From Brachynemurus nebulosus (lineage: Eukaryota > Arthropoda > Insecta > Neuroptera > Myrmeleontidae), in the NCBI GenBank assembly GCA_035578155.1, contig JAPWDM010000016.1, forward strand, positions 12,506,608 through 12,570,607: a stretch of DNA of 64,000 nucleotides, read 5' to 3'. The position numbers and the translations under genes were made by a program. Of this stretch, positions 36,611 to 48,239 are shown piece by piece. How positions within the stretch are numbered: position 1 is the stretch's first letter; each line of letters starts with the position of its first letter. The notes below the pieces were generated by a model, which had not been told where the DNA came from, ran no database searches, and saw only the letters and a list, made by a program, of their open reading frames with translations.

Positions 36611-37614
36611 AGTTTGGTAATTTTTCAAACACTATGTCAATTTTAATTACTTAGTTACACTCAATTTATTAAATATAAGGTTTTATTATAATTGAATTTA
36701 TGGAGGTGTAAATATAAATTAGGTCAGTTATTTAAATCAGATGCATAGCAATAAATATTTTATTATCTACATATCTAAAAATTTCAGAGAATAATGTAAA
36801 TGATTTTTTTTCTTTTTTTTTTTTTTTATACCTGGTACTTGAACTTATGTTTAAAATTATTTATTTTCGTAATAATCCCTTATTTGGGTATAGAAAATAC
36901 TATCTATTGTATATGACATGTGATTAACAGTTTTAAAATAAGATGGATTTTCAAAATACGAATGTCATACATAAGCCAATAAAAATAATAAAACATAAGA
37001 GAGATTTGCATAAAGATGAAAAAGTAAGCAACGGATTTTTGAAGTTATAATAATTTAAGTATACGCCCATTTAATTATTTATTTATGTATTACCTTACAC
37101 CGAGAGTATTGCAATAAAATGTTAGGTATAAAATTTTTTCATAGCCTTATTATAGGAATCCACTAATTAAATCAAAATCAAATCGCTGAAATAGCTGGAC
37201 CGATTTTGATAAAATTTTATATACACACTCTTTATACACTGAATTAACACATGGACTAAATTTTATCCCGGTTGTAAGTTCCTGAGGGATACAAAATATT
37301 TCACACACGCCCCACAAAATTAAACTTAATTCGATGAAATCTGGTACACAGACACTATTTATTCTAAGTTAACACATAGGATAATCTTATCATGATTAAA
37401 GGTTCCTGTGGGATGACTGAACCGAATTTTATAAAATTTAATATACAGATACTATTTACTATGAACACAAATAGTAATAATTTTTAAATATATGATAGTT
37501 TTAGTCGGTATAGTTTTATCCCGATTGAAGGTTCTCGGGAGAAGAAAGGGGATACAAAACGGGGAAGGGGATTGAATTCAATGCGGGCGAAGCCGCGGGT
37601 CAAAGCTAGTTCTG

Positions 37615-37766
37615 TAATATGTTGCTTTTTCAAAGAAGAAAGGGAAGCACCAAAGTGTAATATATGTGGTAAACTCGCTTTTATAAGATGTGCTTGGTGT
37701 GGACAATATTTTTATTTTGAACATTTTTATGAACAATATCACTATTGTGTAGATTACAAACTTTAA
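37615..37766 (+). pseudogene. Cys-rich C-terminal transposase remnant
   Basis: Open frame ending at 37766 with KCNICGKLAFIRCAWCGQYF followed by His and a last His/Cys pair: C-x2-C-x7-C-x2-C-x7-H...C. This resembles the C-terminal cysteine-rich domain of piggyBac-like transposases, but a RING- or GATA-like finger from another transposon cannot be excluded. The upstream part was displaced by the Helentron-like insertion ending at 37610. It stands directly inside the right arm of the foldback element, where a transposase C terminus is expected. Confidence 0.45.
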
Positions 37767-38557
37767 AATATTGACAATTGTATAGATAAATAAAAATGAA
37801 TAAATAAGTAAATAAGATTTGTATACATCGATATCAGTAAAGAGCATGGGGGGAGTGTATTTTTCCTTTCTAAATTATGTACTTTAAAGTATATTCCAAG
37901 TTTGTAAAAATTCATTACTAAAATACGAGATTCGTTGACCATATTTTTGCTCATTATTAAATCAAAAGGTTAAAATTTTTCCCAAGTTAATATTAGCAAA
38001 ATGTGTATTGATGCAAAGAGAAATAAACTGGTGTGATGTAAAATATATTAATTAAAAATTCTTTTATTTACACATAACAGCCTCCTCTTTTACCAAAAAA
38101 TACCTGATAAAATTAGGGGTTGGGGTGGGGGATGAAACCCCAAAGATTTTCTAACTTTAAATTTGGTATCATAATAAAGATCTTAAAGTGTCGTTTACAA
38201 ATATGTATAGTTTCCCTACCAAAGCTCTTACCATTTCCAAGATATTTAAGAAAATTGACAAAAACTCAAATTCAGGAGTGAGTTTCACCCCCCTTAAACC
38301 GCTTATGGGCACGCACGAAATATGGCTCGTGATTAGTTTTAATAAGAATTACAATCCACCAAAGTTACACAAATTTTTGAGAGATACAGTTGGACACCTT
38401 TCTTTGTTAGTAATTAAATAAATTTGGGTAAAATATCACAATAATGACTTAAATAAAGTATGTTATTTTATAATAATTGGTAAGAAAAACATTTGGTTTT
38501 TTTCACACAAAAAAAAAAAATTATTTTTGTAGCGCTAAATGGGTGAAATTGCCATAT

Positions 38558-38799
38558 ATGCGCTGTAAGAGGAATTGGTGACATTGAAGAAAGACAGCTA
38601 ATGTCCCTTTACCGTTCTGCGCATGTGTAGCAGTTCACTTGAAAAGTATTAAACGAAATCTGTACATATTTTTTTTTAATATTACAGCCGACTTTCGTTA
38701 TGAGTCCGCCGGTTTATATTTCTACTGTAAACATTCCCACTCCATGACCGAAAAAAATTCATTTCAGTCTCTCGTTATAAGACGGGAACATTGGTGTTT
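38558..38799. other. Non-coding DNA with a TA-type transposon end
   Basis: TACAGCCGACTTTCGTTATG at about 38686 resembles, inverted, the sequence at 51460-51482. Otherwise nothing recognised. Confidence 0.35.
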
Positions 38800-39510
38800 A
38801 TTAAAATTGACATAGTGTTTGAAAAATTACCAAACTGGATCGGCTGGGACTCGAACCCGGATCTCTTGGTTACCAGCCAAGCGCCTTACCAACTAGGCCA
38901 CCGATCACTTGTTCGAGTGCCACTCCAATTCAGTAATCAATCAAACACAATCTCTCTCTAATGCGAGACGCAGTTTTTTATACTTTTAATTTCAAATATT
39001 ATCGAGTGCCTGTGAAACATTATTAGTGTATGGCGGATTTTTATCCGTATTTAAACATACACCAATATTCATATGTTCACTCAATGTTCAGCTTTGGCTG
39101 ATACTTGAACACTCGATGTACTTTGGCAAATGGCCAATTCATTATGTTAATTAAAATTGACATAGTGTTTGAAAAATTACCAAACTGGATCGGCTGGGAC
39201 TCGAACCCGGATCTCTTGGTTACCAGCCAAGCGCCTTACCAACTAGGCCACCGATCACTTGTTCGAGTGCCACTCCAATTCAGTAATCAATCAAACACAA
39301 TCTCTCTCTAATGCGAGACGCAGTTTTTTATACTTTTAATTTCAAATGTTATCGAGTGCCTGTGAAACATTATTAGTGTATGGCGGATTTTTATCCGTAT
39401 TTAAACATACACCAATATTCATATGTTCACTCAATGTTCAGCTTTGGCTGATACTTGAACACTCGATGTACTTTGGCAAATGGTGTATGTTTAAATACGG
39501 ATAAAATACG
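38800..39510 (-). mobile_element. Tandem SINE dimer, family 2
   Basis: Two head-to-tail antisense units with a period of 350 bp (TTAAAATTGACATAG at 38800 and 39150), nearly identical, each with a tRNA-Thr-like part (38837-38908, 39187-39258). The right end switches at about 39484 to a short sense fragment of the same body. No convincing TSD. Confidence 0.85.
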
Positions 39511-39802
39511 GATTAGGATAGTGCAACTCATAAATCATCTTGTCAGAATTTTTTTATTCACTAAAATAATTTTTTTATAGGTTCGTGTTCACATAATACC
39601 TACATGTGTAGTTAACCAAAACAAGTTTTGTTCGTTCATCGCGCGAAATATATTACAAAGTTTGTTTAACTAACAATATTATTTTACAATTTCTACAAAA
39701 GATTTTTAAAAATTTTTTAAAGAAAATATGTGTTGACAGTATCGTTTAAGCTCCTGTCACACAAACTATAAAACGCATTTAGAAAATATTCGTAAATTTA
39801 TT
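39511..39802. other. AT-rich DNA without recognised gene
   Basis: Nothing recognised. Confidence 0.4.
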
Positions 39803-40019
39803 TAGGGTTGACCGGGGTAATTGTGAATGAGTTTTTATGAAGTGAGATAAAAGGTTTATTTTAAGTAGTTTTTATTTTATATATCACTTTGTGGTTGATT
39901 TATTTTTAATTCTATATTATTCAGGATGCACCACACTAATTTTGAGCAAATTCGTATGAAAAACAAAAGTTTTATAAGACATTCACATTTCCCCGGCAAA
40001 GTTTTGCAAATCTTATGAA

Positions 40020-41765
40020 TCATCAATACCTATAAATAAAATAGAATGTCTGTCTGTCTGTGATTTTCGAATTTTTAGGTATTAATATGTTTTTCAGTTA
40101 GCAAATTCGACATATGGCTATTTCTCTACTAATTGGAAAATTTTGATACAAAAACTGTCCCAAGCATATTTTTCGTAAATATTAAGAAAATATGCAAATA
40201 CAATGGAAGGCATTAATAAAGAAATGTGTGTCTTAAGAAAGCTTATTAATTATCCTCTTTATTTGTGAATTATGGACGATTTTATGAAAAATCGCGACAG
40301 GGGACTGTTTCAAGGGAAGAAAAAACATATTTTCGTTGAATAGAAGCAATCAAAATCTTGGTTTTTATTTATTATAACTTTTAGAATCTATATTACGTAC
40401 GAATAAATTAAAAGTTTCTAAGTAAGTTAAACATTATAATGAATTTTCTTAATGCTAATAGGACGTTTGTCATCAAAATCAAATTTTTGGTTAAATTGCT
40501 TTTTTAAGTAGCTGAACTTATAACTCTAAAGTCATAAAATTATATATTAAAAAATTAATATTAGAACAAGAAAAATACTACCTTCTACTGACTTATTTCT
40601 GGAGCTTAGATGCAAAAAAGATCTAGTCACAGAAAGCATTTTTTCAGAAATTAAGAAAAATGGTTATTTAATTAAATATGAAATTAAAATACAAAATTTA
40701 TTGTAAAATGGATACTAAGTTAATTTTAAAACTTATTAATTATACTTTTTTAATAAGAAAAATTAAGAAAAATCGGTTTTTTTATATTTTTTGTTGGACA
40801 TAATGTTTTTTGCTTCAACATATAGGACATAATTTCATTTGCCCAATTTTATAATGGACATAATACTTTTTGCTATAAAGACATTAGTGTACGGTTGTAC
40901 AAGTTTTATGTAAATAAAAACATCACGTCTATTGCAGATTTATTTTTATTTAAAAAAAAGCAAAAAACAAAGTAACTAACAGTTTTTAAATTAAACGTGC
41001 AACAATTCATTGATTTAATATTTTATAGAAAAACATCAAATTCAGAAAAGTCTTAGTGCCTCTGTTGGTTACCCCTGCCGGTGTTAATTCCAAATTTAAA
41101 TCTAAGAGAGCGGTAGCTGTCGTCGACGAGAATATTTTGCCCCTCCCAATCCCAATAAGACAGTGAGCGCTCTATTATACAGATCAAACCAACATCTACC
41201 AATATGTAAATTTTTCTTCTCGTATTTACGTAATAATTATTGATATTTATGTCAAAATGTCTTTAAATGTCTTATATAAATCAACTATAAGCTTTCCATT
41301 TTTTCTACTAAAAATCATTTTCTCTCAATATTTTCATAGATAATTTGACCAAAATAATAAACCACGCCCTCCGCACCTCAGAAACGACAAAACCGATAAA
41401 TAGGATTTCCCCTTTTTTTAGGGGAAAAATATATTTAGGACTCGATTTTTTGGCGATATCTGAATATATAAATATATATATATACTTGTTCTTGTTTTTT
41501 CTTAACATATTCTTTATTATTTAAAAATTTAATTTTGGCCAGCAAACACGATACATCATTCCTTCATACATATGAAAACAGTCAAACCATCACGGAGACC
41601 GCAGTAGGAGAACACATACGAACGAGTCACGCCCACGGAGTCACCCCTATTCTAACGTATACAATACATAATGTTAATAACAACATTTTAAACTGCTACA
41701 GTGAGTCTCAGAAAAATAGTTTCATAAAAAAAATATTATTACAGTATAAAATAATAAAGGTGATT
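40020..41765. other. AT-rich, mobile-derived, no gene
   Basis: At 40028 CTATAAATAAAATAGAATGT followed by CTGTCTGTCTG looks like a Helentron-like 5' end. At 40795-40890 GGACATAATRYTTTTTGC recurs three times. No coding region recognised. Confidence 0.4.
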
Positions 41766-42150
41766 ACATATTACAGACCACAGAATAACACAGAACGAGC
41801 GGTAATATTTCTATACTACTGAAATCAGTGTAATGCTAAAGGATAAAAGATATCCCACCACTATATGTGCACGCGGAGTTGTGTGTGGTAGTGCGCTAAA
41901 TGGTTATGTGTATGCGTGTCTTGTATACGCATATGTTAAAAAAAATATATAATATGTATGCGCTACGTAGATGTACGTATACACGGTAACACAACACCAA
42001 CCACACCAACAATATGACAACAATTGAAACACACCCATTGGTAGCTTGTAAGTCAATGACAACATAGTTCTGTAAAATGCAGAAAAGAGACAGTTATATT
42101 CGTTCTATTTGTTCTGTGTTACAGACAGTAACGTATCCCACTTTCTATCC
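41766..42150. mobile_element. TIR element, family X, copy 2
   Basis: Left end with CAGAATAACACAGAACGAGC, right end on the other strand with GTAACACAGAACAAATAGAA. The interior matches 1440-1650 and 1970-2060 (CTATACTACTGAAAYCAGTG; ATATGACAACAATTGAAC). It lacks the MITE found in copy 1. Confidence 0.6.
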
Positions 42151-43010
42151 TTTTTTGATATAAGTACAAACAATTAAGCAAGTTCTTTTTTGCATTTATA
42201 CATGTGAAATTCAGAGTTAATAATGGTCATCTTAATTTATATGGACAATTAAAAGCAACTTTTTTTCAAAATGAATTGTGACAATAAGTTGATTAATAGT
42301 ATTCAACACGAAAATTTAGATCGTCAAGACCAATCACTATCAACCACTGTCGAAATCTAAAATATTAACTGAATTATTATAAAATATTAATAATTATTAT
42401 TTAACGTATATTTATTTTTACATAGTCATTCAAATTATCAAACGGCACGGCAGAAAAAACTCAAATTGAAATTTTCTTTTGAATGATTTAAACAAATTTT
42501 AGCAGCTCAAGAGTTATCACCAAACATTTTAAGCCACCATAATAATTTCAAACGTAGACTCTTACGTAATCTCGTTTCGTAACTATTTGTGAAACAAACT
42601 ATTATTATTTATTTATTACAATATGATGTGTATTTGAAATACTCCCAAAATATTTATTAACTTGTTTGGAACATACTGTACTGGAACATTTCCTTATTGA
42701 CTCTTGTCTACGTTAGAGCAAAAATATTTTTTTATGTCTCAGAGAAATATAAGAGGGGAAAAACTGATAGTTAGGATGGCTAAATTAGATGGATGTATCA
42801 AAAAGTAACGCGTAAGAAAAGGAACAAGCACACAAGAAAGCTGTACCTTATATGTACATATATAGCATTGATATATAATGTATAAATATACAGATTGTTT
42901 TTATCTAACCATAACATAGATATTGAAAAAATACAAACTTGTCTAGAAAGTTATTCTTATATTGTATACATATTTCTGTATTGAAAGTAGAAATCCAATT
43001 TAATATAATT
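42151..43010. other. AT-rich DNA without recognised gene
   Basis: No family recognised in either strand. Confidence 0.4.
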
Positions 43011-43014
43011 TTAA

Positions 43015-43932
43015 CCCTAGAATCATACGTACTCGTCAAAACGACGAACGAACTTCTCTACCTGCTCCAATACTACAACTTGTCGTTGTCTGCTTGCTGT
43101 GAAAATTCTATTATCTAATTTATTTATTATAACACATAAGACGTATAAATTTTGTTTATAGCTATTGTCGTTTTTTTTATACTGAAATAGTGTGCGTCAA
43201 AAGGACGACGATGTATGATTAACCTATATTTTTTTTAAAAATTTCGTACTTCACATATAAAAGGGATCCGAATTTTTTTAAAATTTATTAAAGATATGGA
43301 TGTTATAATTAATTTATTCAATGATTATGATAATGTGAAAGATGATTATAGCTGTTTGACTTATAGAGACGACATAATACTGAAATTTTAATATATTGAA
43401 TCGAAAACTAAAGAATGCATTTCGAATGACTTAATAAAAGATTAACAATTTATTTTGTGGAAAATATTTTAATTTTTATTATTTTTTGAGATCTTATTCG
43501 AAAAAGTACTAACAAATTTTAGAAAATTTACAAATGTGCCTAATGGGGAAATAACTACATATCTATAGGAATATTTATGACTGAGAAATTTCACATTCTG
43601 TAAACTCACACATGTCCACTGACTCATAATAGTTCATAAATTAATTATTTGAAAGACATGTTTTATGATACAATTGATGTATTTATCTATTTTTTAATTT
43701 TTGTAATGAAAATATGCTTTGATAAAAAGATTGAAAAAATTAATAAATATTTATATTAAGAAATTTTTCCAAATTCAATTTTTTTAAATATTTTGTTCGC
43801 TTTTGTAGTACTGTTATGTAAAAAAAACGTTCTTTGCAAATAAACTCTGAAACTCCCCGTAAAAAGTGCATTCATCAAAGTGACGCCGATGTATGATTAA
43901 CTGGACTCGTAGACCGACGTATGATTCTAGGG
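43015..43932. mobile_element. piggyBac-like non-autonomous element, copy 1
   Basis: TTAA on both sides (43011-43014, 43933-43936). Both ends read CCCTAGAATCATACGT inward, close to the CCCTAGA of piggyBac. Subterminal GTCAAAACGACG, GTCAAAAGGACG and ATCAAAGTGACG words recur near the ends. 918 bp, no transposase. Confidence 0.88.
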
Positions 43933-43936
43933 TTAA

Positions 43937-45009
43937 AACAGAAATGAAATACTTAAAACTTCGATATTCGTTTTTCTAATATAAGATTATTCGTCTAGTT
44001 TTACTGCTAATGATGGGAGTGTTCCCTTGAAATGTATACATCCAGTGTACAAAAATTCAATTGCGGTATAAAGAAGTGCTATTACACTTTTGCATATTAA
44101 GTCTTTTTTGTTTTAAATAAATAAATATAGGCAATGGAATCAACAATAGAACTTGAGAAATTTTTGTTAATACAAATTGGGACATAATGCATTAGAGGCC
44201 ACTAGAATGTGCATTTGTAGAAATTATAATTAATGAAAAAGTTTGGTAGACAATGGAGGGAATTGGTAATTACTTTTTAAATATTGACGAAACAGTTAGT
44301 GCTGACTAATGAAATGAGTGAATGATTTACCATCGCTGGACTCGAATGATAGATTGTAATGATAATTACCTTGTAAAATGTAAAAGAATAAGAAAATTAT
44401 TTGATAATATTGTGTTTTAATTTTTGTATATAAAATTCCACATTTCACAAAGAAACTAATACATTGTCCTCCTATGTTATGGTTAAAAAAAAACAACCTG
44501 TATAGATTAGTTATCAAACTTGTTTGTAGTAATACATAGCAACTTGAATTGAGAATGCAGGAGAAGGTAAAACCAATGGAATGAGTTAAAATTCAACAGT
44601 GTTATTAAGATACATGAAATAGGGGAACATAACTAAATTTGAATAAAGACAAATAGATAATGTTCATAGTGATTTAGATAAAGCTGTAGTGCTCTATGAT
44701 TATTATTTATATATGTGTTGATATTCAGAAAAATAATTTTTAATGGATTTTTAAATAAATTAAGGAATTGATTTTTTTTTTAGAAAGAAATGTTTACATT
44801 TTAAACATTTCAACAACAGAGGATATACAAATATGATGTATTTTTTACGGAAAAAAATTCATATGCATAATTTTTTTTGCAATTTTGCAATCGATATAAA
44901 ATTTTTACATGTAATTTTAATGCGAAAAGTTATTAAATTGGAATATAGTTAGAATATAGTATAAAAAATAAAACTCGCAGGGATCAAATTTTTAATTAAT
45001 AGAGTTTAA
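43937..45009. other. AT-rich DNA between the piggyBac-like copies
   Basis: No gene or repeat family recognised. Confidence 0.4.
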
Positions 45010-45013
45010 TTAA

Positions 45014-46372
45014 CTCTAGAATCATACGTACACGTCAAAACGACGGACGAACTTCTCTACCTGCTCCAATACTACAATTTGTTGTTGCCTGCTTGCTGTG
45101 AGATTTCTGTTATCTAATTTATTTATTGTTTTAACACACCACACGTATTTATTTTGTTTATAGTCATTGTCGTTTTGTTTGTATTGAAATAGTGTCCGTC
45201 AAAAGGACGTTGATGTATGATTACGCGATCTTTTTTTTAAAGATTTTGTATTCCACATATAAAAGTTTTTCTAATTTTTCTAAAATTTATTAAAGATATG
45301 CATGTTATAATTAATTTATTCAATGATTATGATAATGTGAAAGATGATTACAGCTGTTTGACTTATATAGACGACATAATACTGAAGTTTTAATATATTG
45401 AATCGAAAACTAAAGAATGCGTTTCGAATGACTTAATAAAAGATTAACAATTTATTTTGTGGAAAATATTTTAATTTTTATTATTTTTTGAGATCTTATT
45501 CGAAAAATTACTAACAAATTTTAGAAAATTTACAAATGTGCCTAATGGGGAAATAACTACATATCTATAGGAATATTTATGACTGAGAAATTTCACATTC
45601 TGTAAAGTCTAACGGATATTATGGTATGGGGCTGACATCTAGCGGTCAAATTTTGAATTAATGAACTAAAAATCAGATTGGGTTTGATATCGGCTATGAT
45701 GATTAGCGACATCTGTTTGCAAAAAATATGAACAACCTAGCGTTGTAAAGTTTAACTATTATCTTCTGTATGAATTTATAATATTAGATCATTTTGGGAT
45801 TCCCCGTTTTTGATGTTTAATATGTATTGAAAAATAGTTAAGCGGTGGGGAGAAGTGGCGAATTGTTCATATATGTGGAAAAGGGATGAGAGAGAGAGAC
45901 GAGATTTAGATTTGTTTGAAATAGGCCGTAATTGATTGTTGCGCTAAGTCCAATAAAAAATATAATTGCTTTTATTAAGGCATTGTTAAGTTAATAAAAC
46001 GTAAAAACAGTTCGGAAATGTTTATTTAAACATAATATTATATTTATAATTTATTTATTTTAAAATAATTATTGAACTTTCGTTTGAAATAATGTAAACC
46101 ATTATTATAGAATTTTATTTAAAAATAATTTTTTTGGATAAAGTAATTTCGCAAAACACACAACGGAGAGTAATTCTTCGACAGAACCCGACTTTGGACA
46201 TTTTTAGGCATCCGATTAGCGTTAAATCTGCGTGGGACAATAAGTAACAGCATTTGGGCGCGAATTTTAAGTATTTTTAAATATAAGCTAAACCGCCCCA
46301 ACTGTTACAAAAGTCACATATGTCCACTGACTCATAATAGTTCATAAATTAATTATTTGAAAAAACATGTTT
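45014..46372. mobile_element. piggyBac-like element, copy 2, truncated and interrupted
   Basis: TTAA at 45010-45013, then CTCTAGAATCATACGT (one change from copy 1). High identity with 43016-43610 as far as 45606, then a 0.7-kb insertion, then identity again to about 46372 (copy 1: to about 43668), after which it stops without a right end. Confidence 0.82.
45609..46308. mobile_element. 0.7-kb insertion in piggyBac-like copy 2
   Basis: Absent from copy 1 at the matching place (about 43605). AAAGTC stands at each junction. Weak inverted ends (TAACGGATA... and TGTAACAGTTGGGGCGG). No coding region; class unknown. Confidence 0.7.
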
Positions 46373-46447
46373 TATATTTTGGGTCATGAATGAAAAAAGT
46401 TTAAGAAGCCTCGGTTTTCGCGTAGAGAAATAATTAGCCTACCTTAA

Positions 46448-47341
46448 GCCCGGCTGCACACCTAGCAGATACGACACAGCAGATACGACATGAGCGACAC
46501 AGACATTTGTCTTAAGACATGGCATCTGCATACCTAGGAGATAAGACACGAGAGATACGACATGAAAAACACTACAATAAGGGGAACTTTTCAATTTGCT
46601 AGCAGTAGTTTTTCATGTCAAATTTGTGATATTACTTTTACAATACTGTTTTAGGGCATAACTGCATAAAAATGGGTAATTTTTAACATAATTAACAAAA
46701 TTAATTGTAAACGATACATTTTTTGGAACGTTTTTGGACTTACCTCCTTGGTAATACACAGTATTTGAATACGATATTTGACAGTTTTTCAAAAAGTGTT
46801 TAAAATTGTCGGTATGCATCTAATATTACATTAAAAAAATATTTTTGGATTTTCTTTCAAATGTACACCCAAAGAAAAAACAATATTAATAAAAACTATA
46901 TTGATTCAATGTAAAACATTAACGAAAGTCTAGTAAGGTTGAAATTTATTATTTTAATGTACAACAACTTTATTTTAAAAGTTTAATAATATGATTTCCT
47001 ACAAAGTTCCCTATCTTTTCAATACATTTTTTTTTAAGTTGTACATTATTGAAACAATAATGATCGTATTTAATTTTAAGTTGCCATTTTTCTCTCAGTG
47101 TATAATATAATTTTTAAATTTATCTTACATGTCGTTCGACACGAGCGACAGTAGACAAGCATGCTATGTCGCTTAAGACAAATGTCTGTGTCGTTCATGT
47201 CTTATCTCCTAGGTGTGCAGCAGTTTTGTGTTTTCAATGCAATTTAAATGTACTCAAGCGATGCGTGTCTGCAGGCGACACATATCTTATGTCTCTCATG
47301 TCGTATCTGCTGTGTCGTATCTGCTAGGTGTGCAGCCGCAC
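46448..47341. mobile_element. MITE with 43-bp inverted repeats
   Basis: CGGCTGCACACCTAGCAGAT and the following GACACAGCAGATACGACATG stand inverted at both ends. TTAA on the left and TAAA on the right may be a decayed TTAA TSD. Inside, GACATGAGCGAC, GACATTTGTCTTAAGACA and GAGATAAGACA words recur near both ends in inverted order. No coding region. Confidence 0.8.
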
Positions 47342-47345
47342 TAAA

Positions 47346-47730
47346 CAGTCTATTTGTACTGCATAAAATATTAGTTAAAATATGCCATATCACATATGAA
47401 TAAATAAATGTAGGTGTGTATGTAGCTTTTCTCTGCTCTGCAATTTTTAAATTTTTATAGATGGGTAGATAACAAAATCTGAGTTATTTCTTGACCAGTT
47501 GAGCTGGAATTTGGTAGAAGTAGTTCAGGTTGAGTTAGTAGATGGATTGAATCATAAATCGAGCTTAGTTTCAAAATGGTGTAAATATTAAAATTAAAAA
47601 AAAATCATTTTATGATAAAATAAACGAACAATATTTGTATAAAAAAAATTAGTTTCATAAATGCAATAGCAGCGCGTAAAATTGCTTACAAATATTAATA
47701 GATTTGAGCGTTACTTTATGGTATTCCATA
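47346..47730. other. AT-rich DNA without recognised gene
   Basis: Nothing recognised. Confidence 0.4.
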
Positions 47731-47930
47731 TTTGTAAATAATAAACAAATACTTTACTTTGCAAAATACCACTTTTATTTTTGAAACTGTGACAATAGTG
47801 TTTAGAACCGTTAGTTCATTTTCAAACACATTCTGTTTGAAAATGACTAAACGGTTCGAAACAATATTGTCACTGTTTCAAAAATAAAGGTGGAAATTTG
47901 CAAAGTATTTGTTTATTATTGCTTACAAAG
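47731..47930. repeat. 200-bp palindrome (foldback MITE)
   Basis: Arms of about 97 bp, outer part AATAATAAACAAATACTTT and inner part ACCGTTTAGTCATTTTCAAA, meet at about 47831 with almost no loop. A few mismatches and one small gap. Confidence 0.85.
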
Positions 47931-48239
47931 TTAATGTTATGACAATAGTATATTATAGAGTGAATAAGAAATTATTGATATAGAAAATGAGATTGGAGAC
48001 ATTAGCCGAGTTTGTGAAGGCGGTATCACAATTTATTCGAGTGTATGTACTTTCTTATGACTTTTTAGTAGAAAATTACAACTTTTTGGCGTAAAGTTGA
48101 TGAAAAATTTGTGAATCTTTGCCAAATGTGTCTTTGTTAAACCATTAAAATTCGAAACATCTATGGAAACATGGAAACTATCCAAAATTAATTTAAAAAC
48201 AATGAACATTTTGTATAATTTATTTTAATCAATCTATAG

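Larger units (their letters stand above)
35763..36644. mobile_element. Inverted SINE multimer, family 2, with 15-bp TSD
   Basis: Perfect 15-bp direct repeat AATTACTTAGTTACA at 35748-35762 and 36645-36659. Inside: one complete antisense unit (tail, body, tRNA-like, head; 35763-36107), a second antisense tail and body piece (36108-36219), an inversion point, then sense: tRNA 3' half to tail (36221-36463), and head, tRNA-like, start of body (36464-36644). Units join tail to head without an A tail between. A box TGGCCTAGTTGG and B box GGTTCGAGTCC are present, so the family is Pol III-derived. Confidence 0.85.
34057..37610. mobile_element. Helentron-like element, family F2
   Basis: Starts with CTTAATAATATTATAAATGT and GAAAGTTTGGATGTTTGGAT (repeated once at about 34180) and ends with GAAGCCGCGGGTCAAAGCTA. 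In between, a unit of about 125 bp recurs with diverged copies of ATAATCTTATCCCG, GGTTCCTGTGGGATACAAAA and ATGACTGAA. It is interrupted by a G-rich repeat (35285-35720) and a SINE composite (35763-36644). No Rep/helicase. Confidence 0.55.
32803..38557. mobile_element. Foldback element split by nested insertions
   Basis: Arms at 32803-34005 and 37795-38557 are inverted copies over about 0.75 kb; both outer ends read ATGGCAATTTCACCCATTTA or a close variant. The left arm is longer because of a TTAA-flanked MITE (33293-33753) that the right arm lacks. The centre holds a Helentron-like element (34057-37610) and a Cys-rich coding remnant just before the right arm. Confidence 0.75.

Noticed and set aside
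24714..39258. Five tRNA-like sequences (24714-24788, 35969-36039, 36540-36610, 38837-38908, 39187-39258)
   Set aside because: All lie in repeated SINE units with identical flanks and acceptor mismatches; they are Pol III-derived SINE heads, not tRNA genes.
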